Translations under genes and position numbers: made by a program
Notes under the pieces: generated by a model
Seen by the model: only the letters and a program-made list of their open reading frames with translations
The model's database searches: none
What the model was told of the DNA's origin: nothing
Part shown: piece by piece, positions 1 through 7,000 of the stretch
How positions within the stretch are numbered: the stretch's first letter is position 1
How the letters are laid out: every line of letters begins with the position of its first letter
DNA from: Gammaproteobacteria bacterium
Lineage (GTDB): Bacteria; Pseudomonadota; Gammaproteobacteria; UBA6429; Thiohalophilaceae
Direction: 5' to 3'
NCBI GenBank assembly: GCA_003233255.1
Contig: QILH01000060.1
Span: 1-7,172 of the forward strand
DNA: 7,172 nt

Positions 1-239
1 GTCCCGCTCACCTTGAACGTTTAACCGAATTAAAAAATCAGGGACGCTTAATCCTCGCCGGGCCCTTACCCGCCATTGATTCTGAAGATCCCGGGCCAGC
101 AGGCTTCAGCGGATCACTTATCGTAGCTGAATTTAGTTCACTTGAAACAGCGCAACAATGGGCTAATGCTGACCCCTATGCGCATGCCGGGGTTTACCAA
201 AACGTATCCGTCAAGCCCTTTAAATACGTCTTGCCCTAA
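1..239 (+). CDS. yciI: YciI family protein, 3' part (5' end outside the window)
   Basis: The reading frame is open from the left edge (first full codon at base 3) and ends at TAA 237-239, giving 78 visible residues. It begins with PAHLERL, continues through GRLILAGPLPA and EDPGPAGF, and ends with ADPYAHAGVYQNVSVKPFKY. This follows E. coli YciI (98 residues, from memory) almost segment by segment, so about 20 N-terminal residues are missing. The fold is a small dimeric ferredoxin-like domain of the YCII/DGPF family. The conserved family residues are the His of PAHL and the Asp of the ADPY segment, and both are present. The biochemical role of YciI is not firmly established; a His/Asp-based enzymatic activity has been proposed for the family. 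The protein has no signal peptide in the visible part and should be cytoplasmic. It lies 30 bases upstream of the isomerase gene on the same strand, so the two are probably co-transcribed. The family call is firm; the function is uncertain. Confidence 0.93.
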   Translation, partial: PAHLERLTELKNQGRLILAGPLPAIDSEDPGPAGFSGSLIVAEFSSLETAQQWANADPYAHAGVYQNVSVKPFKYVLP

Positions 240-256
240 CACCATAAATTGCTAAT

Positions 257-264
257 AGAAGGAG
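257..264 (+). promoter_or_regulatory. Shine-Dalgarno site that fixes the isomerase start
   Basis: AGAAGGAG is a near-consensus ribosome binding site that ends 5 bases before the ATG at 270. The frame is also open from an in-frame TTG at 249, but that TTG lies upstream of this site and has no comparable site of its own. Starting at 270 also places a clean signal peptide at the N-terminus. The ATG is therefore the better start. Confidence 0.85.
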
Positions 265-269
265 CGCAC

Positions 270-1082
270 ATGAAGTTTATATCAACCCTTTTAACATTTC
301 TCACAATAACGCTGTTTGCTGCATACCCCGCCCTCGCCGCAGAAACAGTCGCGATAGTCAATGGCACAACCCTCACAGATAAAGATTTAGATCGGCACAT
401 CACCATGATTCAAACCATGACTCGCAAAAAAGTCGAAAATCCCAAACAGGCTTTAGAAAATCTTATTGATCGTGAGATCATGTACCAGGAAGCAAAAAAA
501 CAAAAAATCGATCAGGATCCCGAAATAAAATTCATCGTCGAATTTCAAGCCCGCGAACTGTATAACAACGCCTTATTAAAAAAAGTGTTAGGTGAAAAAC
601 CAATAACCGATGACGAAGTTAAAAAACTTTATGACGAAAAAATTAAGACCCTGGAAATAAAAGAGTACAAGGTTCGACACATACTCTTCAAAAAAGAAAC
701 TACGGATGGAGAAAGTCAGGCAAAAGCCGTTATCGCTCAGCTGGATACCGGAAAAGATTTTAATGAGCTGGCAAAAGCCAAATCACAGGGCCCATCGGCG
801 GAAAAAGGGGGCGATATCGGCTGGATGAATCTGTCCACCATGCGTGACATGCCTGGGTTTGCTCAAGCCTTATCAGAAATGAAAAAGGGCACCTACAGTA
901 AAACACCCATCAAGTCTACTTATGGTTGGCATGTTCTAAAACTCGACGATATCCGTAAAAAAGAACCCGCCACCTTTGAGCAATCCAAAAAACAACTGCG
1001 CAATATAATTCAGCAACAACGTATTCAGGCCTATGTGGGTTCGCTCAGAAAGAACTCGAAAATTGAAATCAAGTTAAAATGA
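270..1082 (+). CDS. Exported parvulin-type peptidyl-prolyl cis-trans isomerase (PpiC/PrsA/SurA-like)
   Basis: This 270-residue protein should catalyse cis-trans isomerisation of prolyl bonds and assist folding of exported proteins in the periplasm. Residues 1-23 form a signal peptide: MKF, a hydrophobic run to about 18, then ALA-A, with likely signal peptidase I cleavage after Ala23. There is no lipobox Cys. Residues 25-130 form an N-terminal region that opens with VAIVNG, as in SurA/PrsA-type foldases, and is then helical and Lys-rich. The parvulin domain spans about 132-230. Its marks are RHILF (His137), the FNELAKAKS helix, GGDIGWM (180-186) and YGWHVLKL (His221). His137 and His221 match the two active-site histidines of parvulins. 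Gly174 sits where many parvulins have Cys or Asp. The C-terminal helix (235-270) is Gln- and Lys-rich, as in PrsA-like proteins. The start is ATG 270, chosen over TTG 249 because of the ribosome binding site. The gene follows yciI and ends at a terminator-like hairpin. The family is certain, but I cannot assign it to a named gene such as surA, ppiD or prsA. Confidence 0.92.
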   Translation: MKFISTLLTFLTITLFAAYPALAAETVAIVNGTTLTDKDLDRHITMIQTMTRKKVENPKQALENLIDREIMYQEAKKQKIDQDPEIKFIVEFQARELYNNALLKKVLGEKPITDDEVKKLYDEKIKTLEIKEYKVRHILFKKETTDGESQAKAVIAQLDTGKDFNELAKAKSQGPSAEKGGDIGWMNLSTMRDMPGFAQALSEMKKGTYSKTPIKSTYGWHVLKLDDIRKKEPATFEQSKKQLRNIIQQQRIQAYVGSLRKNSKIEIKLK

Positions 1083-1090
1083 TAATTCAG

Positions 1091-1107
1091 CATAGCCGCA
1101 GGCTATG
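1091..1107. repeat. Perfect 7-bp inverted repeat with a 3-base loop
   Basis: CATAGCC, loop GCA, then GGCTATG lies 9 bases after the isomerase stop codon. The stem is perfect, but no T-run follows on either strand, so it is not a typical intrinsic terminator by itself. It may protect the 3' end of the + strand mRNA or act with the second stem-loop at 1138-1158. It could also be chance. Confidence 0.55.
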
Positions 1108-1137
1108 ACACAAATAACATTGCTGTCGATTTATAAT

Positions 1138-1158
1138 AAACCGGGCTTGTCCCGGTTT
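1138..1158. terminator. Bidirectional rho-independent terminator between convergent operons
   Basis: AAACCGGG, loop CTTGT, then CCCGGTTT form an 8-bp perfect stem with five G-C pairs. On the + strand it is followed by TTAATTTATTTTA and a long T-rich stretch, a good U-tract for ending yciI/isomerase transcripts. On the minus strand it starts 10 bases past the ligA stop codon and is followed by ATTATAAAT. That is a weaker tail but still usable for smc-zipA-ligA transcripts. The position between two converging genes fits a shared terminator. Confidence 0.85.
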
Positions 1159-1167
1159 TAATTTATT

Positions 1168-3186
1168 TTACTTTTTTAATTTCTTAATTAATTTTTTAAA
1201 TGCAACCTCATCAAGCAGCTCTATCCCCAGCGATTCGGCTTTGGTAGCTTTAGAACCCGGCTTCTCGCCAACGACAACATAGCTAGTTTTTTTCGACACA
1301 CTGCTACTGACCGTTGATCCTAGCGACTCAAGAACCTCTTTTGCCTCATCGCGACTCATATCAGATAATGTTCCGGTAACAACAAAGGTTTTATTCTGCA
1401 GAGGTAGATGAGCACCTTCATCCACGGGCACATCAGCCCAATGGACTCCCGCGGTAATTAATTTATCAATAACCGCCCGGTTATGTTCCTCATGAAAGAA
1501 ATGAACAATGCTTTCAGCAACAACCGGACCAACATCCGGTACAGCCATTAATTGCTCATGTGATGCGGCTATCAATGCAGGCAAACTCCCAAACGAATTG
1601 GCCAGTGTTTTTGCCGTTGTTTCGCCAACTTGCCGGATACCTAGTGCAAATATAAATCGTGCCAGAGTTGTATTTTTACTTTCATCAATGGCATCCAGAA
1701 CATTCTGGGCCGACTTCTCGGCCATACGTTCCAGTTTGGCTAACGTTATTTTGTCCAGCCCATACAGATCAGCCACATCTTTAACATTGTCAGTATCAAC
1801 CAACTGTTCAACCAGTTTGTCACCCAGGCCATCAATATCCATGGCCTTACGGGAAATGAAATGTTTAATTGCTTCCTTTTGTTGTGCCGAACAAAACAAT
1901 CCGCCCGTGCAACGCATCGCAGCTTCCTCATCAAGACGAATCGCCTCCGATCCGCACACCGGGCAGATTTTAGGAAGTTTATATTTTCGCGCTCCCGCTG
2001 GACGTTTAGATTTTACTACAGCAACAACTTCAGGAATAACATCACCTGCACGCCGAACGATCACCGTATCGCCAACACGAATATCTTTACGATCAATTTC
2101 ATCTTGATTATGCAGCGTCGCATTTGTCACTGTAACACCACCCACAAATACTGGTTCTAGTCTAGCAACCGGTGTCAGAGTTCCCGTTCTGCCTACCTGA
2201 ACATCAATCGCAAGGAGTCTGGTCATTTCTTCCTGAGCAGAAAATTTGTGCGCGATAGCCCAGCGCGGTGCGCGCGAAACAAAACCCAACTCATTTTGCT
2301 GCTCAATACTATCAACCTTATATACTACGCCATCGATATCGTAATCAAGCTTGTCACGTTTTTTTTGAATTAACCGATAATAGTCTATACACCCTTTTGC
2401 ACCGGCCACCCGTTTCACTTCAGAACTAACCGGCAACCCCCAGGATTTTAGTCGTTGCAAAATATCAGAATGAGAGTCAGGCACGTTGCCCTGTTCCACC
2501 AGGCCCACCGCATAGCTGTAAAACATCAAAGGACGAGTTGCAGTAATTCTGGAATCGAGTTGACGTAAAGAACCTGCCGCCGCATTACGTGGGTTGGCAA
2601 AGACTTTATCGCCTTTCTTACGTTGCAGCTCATTCAGTTTAGCAAAACCTGATTTAGTCATCACCACCTCACCCCGTATTTCCAGACGTTTGGGGTAATC
2701 GTCGCCCTGCAATCGTAATGGTATGGCATCAATGGTTCGTACATTCTGGGTAACATCTTCACCAGTTATGCCATCGCCGCGTGTCGCACCACGAACTAAA
2801 ACCCCATCTTCATATAGTAAGCTGATAGCTAATCCATCCAGTTTCGGTTCGACAGTATAGTTTATCTTATCAACATCCAGTTTTTCCCGAGCACGTCGAT
2901 CAAAATCATTCACCTCTTCATCATCAAAGGCATTGTTCAATGAAAGCATTGGTAACAGGTGTTCTATTTGCGAAAAAGCCGACAAGGGTTGATCACCAAC
3001 TCGTTGTGTTGGTGAATCCGGGGTTATAAGTTCAGGATGCTTTTTTTCTAATGACTCAAGCTCGCGTAATAACCGATCATATTCACTATCAGGAATTTCC
3101 GGATCATCAAGCACATAATATCTGTGATTATGAAATTGGATATTTTTTCGAAGTTTACTTATTCGTTCTTTATCTGAAACTGGCAT
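1168..3186 (-). CDS. ligA: NAD+-dependent DNA ligase LigA
   Basis: This enzyme seals 5'-phosphate/3'-hydroxyl nicks in duplex DNA using NAD+, joining Okazaki fragments and completing repair in the cytoplasm. At 672 residues it matches the usual length (E. coli 671). Domain Ia (about 1-70) carries the YYVLDDPEIPDSEYD motif that handles NMN. The adenylation domain (about 70-315) has the nucleophile Lys115 in KLDG, then RGDGITGEDVT, the EIRGEV motif, NPRNAAAGSLRQLD and DIDGVVYKV. The OB-fold (about 318-400) includes VGRTGTLTPVA and HN(Q)DEI. A four-Cys zinc site is formed by Cys408, Cys411, Cys426 and Cys432. A helix-hairpin-helix region spans about 440-585, and a C-terminal BRCT domain (about 592-672) includes FVVTGTL and the final lysine-rich tail. 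All core catalytic motifs are intact. The ATG lies 7 bases after the zipA stop with only a weak GGT as ribosome binding site, so translation is probably coupled to zipA. It is the last gene of the minus-strand cluster. Confidence 0.99.
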   Translation of the reverse strand: MPVSDKERISKLRKNIQFHNHRYYVLDDPEIPDSEYDRLLRELESLEKKHPELITPDSPTQRVGDQPLSAFSQIEHLLPMLSLNNAFDDEEVNDFDRRAREKLDVDKINYTVEPKLDGLAISLLYEDGVLVRGATRGDGITGEDVTQNVRTIDAIPLRLQGDDYPKRLEIRGEVVMTKSGFAKLNELQRKKGDKVFANPRNAAAGSLRQLDSRITATRPLMFYSYAVGLVEQGNVPDSHSDILQRLKSWGLPVSSEVKRVAGAKGCIDYYRLIQKKRDKLDYDIDGVVYKVDSIEQQNELGFVSRAPRWAIAHKFSAQEEMTRLLAIDVQVGRTGTLTPVARLEPVFVGGVTVTNATLHNQDEIDRKDIRVGDTVIVRRAGDVIPEVVAVVKSKRPAGARKYKLPKICPVCGSEAIRLDEEAAMRCTGGLFCSAQQKEAIKHFISRKAMDIDGLGDKLVEQLVDTDNVKDVADLYGLDKITLAKLERMAEKSAQNVLDAIDESKNTTLARFIFALGIRQVGETTAKTLANSFGSLPALIAASHEQLMAVPDVGPVVAESIVHFFHEEHNRAVIDKLITAGVHWADVPVDEGAHLPLQNKTFVVTGTLSDMSRDEAKEVLESLGSTVSSSVSKKTSYVVVGEKPGSKATKAESLGIELLDEVAFKKLIKKLKK

Positions 3187-3193
3187 AGTACCG

Positions 3194-3979
3194 TTATGTA
3201 TTATGATTATTTTTAATTTGGGTCATTTTTTGTTTAAACCGGTAGGCTTCTACTTTTTCTTTTAAATGGCTAATGGTCTGATTGGTCAAAATACTGCGTG
3301 TATCATCACACATATCACCAGAAAGTTTAGCAGCCAGATCTCGACCTTTGTTTATTAAAATTAAAAAGGCCTCTCGCGCTTCGATCGGTGCAGGCAGATG
3401 GAGATACAAGATTAGACCAGGCGAATCAAATGTACCTAATTTTTCTTCGTCAAATGTCCCCGGTTCAACGATGTTAGCAAGCCCAAGTAGTTTTTGTTGA
3501 AATCCTTGTTGATCTTTTACATCCAGATAATAAACACCCGAACGATCAAGGTAAAAATTAGATTCTTCCATTGCAAATTTTATATTCTCACCGGTAAACT
3601 TTCGGCCGTGTCGCGCAATAATAGTTATGGGAACAAATAGTTGCTCACCCGCAGGGGCAATTTGATCGCTGGTTAACTCCACTATCAAGGTCACATCATC
3701 TGTGTTCGAGATAACCTGTTTTCGCTCAGCGACTATAGACTTCACATCAGCCAGGTCTTCTGTGCTAAGCTCTTCTTTTTTTGAAATAATATCTTCACTG
3801 ACGAATTGTTCCCATTTAGGTACGCTAAATTTGAACCGGGCAAATAGATTTAGCCAGGAAAATGTCGAGCTGGTTTTGAGTGGGTGTTCGTCAGAGTCAA
3901 CCTGTCGCTTGCCCAATAAATATATTGAACCGATTATTAAAATTCCAACAATTATCAACGAGACACGTAACGTATCCAT
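3194..3979 (-). CDS. zipA: Cell division protein ZipA (FtsZ-ring membrane anchor)
   Basis: ZipA anchors and bundles FtsZ filaments at the inner membrane early in division. This 261-residue copy starts MDTLRVSLIIVGILIIG, a single membrane helix at about 5-23 followed by GKR. That fits the N-out/C-in topology of the family. The FtsZ-binding domain covers about 113-250. Its marks are LLGLANIVEPGTFD (164-177), FDSPGLILYLHLP (184-196) and DDTRSILTNQTI (225-236). The last segment strongly resembles the DDQR...LT.Q.I segment of other ZipA proteins. The protein is shorter than E. coli ZipA (328). The linker (about 24-112) is charged and lacks the usual Pro/Gln-rich character. It contains an aromatic stretch at 39-60. 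The HRH motif of the FtsZ-binding domain is not visible; the aligned segment reads YYLD. The gene starts 25 bases after the smc stop, with a purine stretch GAGAGAA upstream of the ATG, and ends 7 bases before ligA. Position and C-terminal motifs make the call secure despite the divergence. Confidence 0.94.
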   Translation of the reverse strand: MDTLRVSLIIVGILIIGSIYLLGKRQVDSDEHPLKTSSTFSWLNLFARFKFSVPKWEQFVSEDIISKKEELSTEDLADVKSIVAERKQVISNTDDVTLIVELTSDQIAPAGEQLFVPITIIARHGRKFTGENIKFAMEESNFYLDRSGVYYLDVKDQQGFQQKLLGLANIVEPGTFDEEKLGTFDSPGLILYLHLPAPIEAREAFLILINKGRDLAAKLSGDMCDDTRSILTNQTISHLKEKVEAYRFKQKMTQIKNNHNT

Positions 3980-4004
3980 TGTTGTTCTCTCGCAACAGGT
4001 TTAG

Positions 4005-7000
4005 TTATACAGCCGCCAGCTTTACAGCTTCGTCAACATCGACAGCCACCAACCGGGAAACACCGGGCTCATGCATGGTGACACCGGTAAGATGCTCTGC
4101 GATCTCCATCGTGATTTTATTATGGGTAATAAAGATAAACTGGATTCTATCGGACATATGCTTTAACAGCTCGCAATAACGTACAACATTAGCGTCATCC
4201 AGCGGTGCATCGACCTCGTCCAGCATACAGAAAGGCGCAGGGTTTAACTCAAAAATCGCAAATACCAGCGCCACCGCCGTTAATGCCTTTTCTCCACCGG
4301 ATAGCAGGTGAATGGTACTATTACGTTTACCCGGTGGGCGGGCCATAACGGTAATACCGGTATCGAGAATATTTTCACTGGTCATTTCCAGATAGGCTTT
4401 ACCGCCACCGAATAAACGCGGGAACAACTCTTTAAAGCCAGAATTAACTTTATCAAACGTATCCTGGAAACGGGTCTTGGTTTCTTTATCAATTTTTTCA
4501 ATCGCATCTTCGAGTGTATTCAAAGCCGAAACAAGGTCTTCATTTTGCGCATCAAGATAAACCTTGCGTTCCGTTTGTTGTTCAAACTCTTCGATCGCCG
4601 CCAGATTAATAGCACCAAGGCGCGAAATTTTACGCTCAACTGAATCGACCGTCTCCTGCCATTTTGCGGCCTCGGCATCGTCAGGCATTTCTTTTAGTAA
4701 CACATCAACTTCGAAACCCGATGACTGAACATCTTCCTGTATGGTCTGGCGACGAACTTTCGTTTCCTGCCAGCCAATCCGAGTATCCTCAAGTTTGCTA
4801 CGGCTAAGCTGGACATCTTCCTCAGATTTTATCCGCGCATCGTCCAGCTCACGGTGCGTGCCTTCAATCTCCTGAACCTTATCACGCGCACCATTTAATG
4901 TTTTTTCAACTTCGACTCGGTTCTGTAAAAGTTTTTCAAGTTCGGCAGACATCTCAGTTAAGGGCTGATCTATTTCTTTTATTGCCGCATGTAATTCATC
5001 ACGCCGATTGGTGAGTTGATTTTGTTGACTATCTGTCCGCGCCAGGGCATTTTTAATCGAACCAAGTTCAGCCCGAATAGCTTCAGCGCGCACCCGAACT
5101 TCCTGTGCCTGCTCTCGTGAATTGTTTGCCTTAGTACGCGCTTCTTCAAGAGAAGTTTGCAACTCACTGCGTTGTTTATTTAATTTTTCACGTTTCAGTT
5201 CAAGGCTTGCAACTAATTTTTTCGCCTGTACCTTGCGCTCACTCGATTGGATGATCGCTTTCTCAGCACTTTCAATTTGCGCTTTTATCTCAGACAGGTC
5301 ATGTTCGATATGTAAGATATGCTTTTGCATTTGCTCATAACGAGAGTTCAAGCCGCTGGCTTTGCCATTGGCTTCATTATATTCTTTATTTAGTAACTGT
5401 AATGACTGCTGCAAGATATCGCGCTGCTGTTCGTATTGCTTTAGTTTATCCTGAGCCTGATTTCGTTGCAGCTGCACTTTGGCAAACTCTTTTTCCAGAT
5501 CATCGATATTTCCTTCGAGTTGCTTTAGCTCCTGTTCACGCTGCAATACACCCTTATGCGACTCTTCCTGTTTAATAACTCTCAGCCAACCAATGCCTAA
5601 CCAGATTCCATCTTTGGTGACGACCGATTCCTGACGCATTAACCGTGGACGTAAAGCTAAGGCATCATTAAGATTATCTACCGCATAAACACCTTCCAGT
5701 TGCGGTAAAGCAGGCCCGCCAGAACGAATCTTGCTGCTTAAAATAGTAGCTTTGCTATGCTGAGGTTCATCGTATGATTGCGCTTTCTCTATCAGGGTAA
5801 GTTGACCTTGAGAGAATGCTTTCACTTTATTAAATAAGGAATCAAGGCTATCGACACAAACCGCCTCAAGGTGGGCACCGAGCACACATTCAATCGCCAC
5901 TTCCCAGCCGTGCTCCACATCCAGCACTTCGGCTAAACGTTTCGCCTGCTCAAGATTCTCACTTTGTAACCAGTCTTTAACGCCTTCCTGTTCCTTACCT
6001 AAAGCCGCTTTTTGAACGGCTACCTGCGAGGCATGTTTTGAACGTAGTATCTGCAGATTTTCCTGCTCGTCATCGTATCGAGTGCTGATCTCCTGCAACT
6101 TATCTTTCAATGTAACAATTTCACTCTGCGTGGAATTTAAATCTTTTTGTTTTTCGTCTAAAGTTTGTCGTTTGCTTTCCAGTTCGACATTCAATTCCGC
6201 CAGATCCTTTTCCAGCTCGGGATCAATATTATTAGCTCGCTCGGTTTTTAACTTTTCCTGTCGCTCTGACAGGTGGGAACGTTGCATTTCCAGTTGCTGC
6301 ATGCGTGCAGCTTCAACCTCCGCGACCCGTGCAGGTTCGGCAGCCTGATGCGTAAATTGCTCCCACTGCGTTTGCCATGTATGCATCGCCGACTCGGACT
6401 CCTGTAGAGCCTGTACCGCAGCTTGTTCAGCTGCTTCGGCCTGTTCGGATGCCGGGTTTATTTTTTCTAATTCCTGTTCTAATTCAACAATTTTGTTTTG
6501 ATCGATATTTAAATGCGTTTGCGCCTCGTTTAAATCCTTATCCAGTTGCGACAAATCATTTTGCTGCTGTTGTTTGCGTTCGCGCGTATGCTGAATAGAT
6601 TGTTCCAGTCGTCCGATATCCGAACCTACGGCATAAAACTGGCTTTGTATTTTGTTAAGTAATTCGTTCGCTTCTGCCAGCGCTTCACGTTGTTTTTCAA
6701 TATCCGATTCAATGTGGCGTTGTTTTGCACGTGACGCTTCCAGCTCTGTTTCCTGATCACGAATTTTCGTTTCAATGCCCTGTGCGTTGTCGTTTAAAGC
6801 TTTCCATTTCAGGGCCTGCAATTGCGCATTCAACACGCGCTCTTCTTCTTTTAGCACCTTATAACGCTCAGCCGCTCTGGCCTGCCTTTGCAGATGGTTG
6901 ATCTGTTTTTCCAGCTCTTCGCGTAAATCATTCAGGCGATCAAGATTATCGCGTGTATGGCGAATCCGGGTTTCAGTTTCTTTGCGACGTTCTTTGTATT

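Noticed and set aside
142..169. Promoter-like TTGAAA with TAATGC 16 bases downstream inside yciI
   Set aside because: The -10 match is weak, it sits within a conserved coding segment, and the isomerase gene follows yciI closely enough to share its transcript.
249..269. TTG at 249 as the start of the isomerase
   Set aside because: It lies upstream of the strong AGAAGGAG site and would add seven residues before a well-formed signal peptide. ATG 270 is far better placed.
494..584. Two A_AAA_AAA slippery heptamers in frame in the isomerase gene (494-500 and 578-584)
   Set aside because: They arise from adjacent AAA lysine codons in a Lys-rich protein. A -1 shift at the first site soon meets a stop codon, and I saw no clear downstream stem-loop. 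ligA has a similar A-run at 2359-2366 on its strand, which suggests composition and not programmed frameshifting.
1508..2107. A 199-codon + strand open frame inside ligA, and similar antisense frames inside zipA and smc
   Set aside because: They lie opposite strongly conserved coding regions, show no recognisable domains, and their translations look like shadow frames rich in Ser, Arg and Thr.
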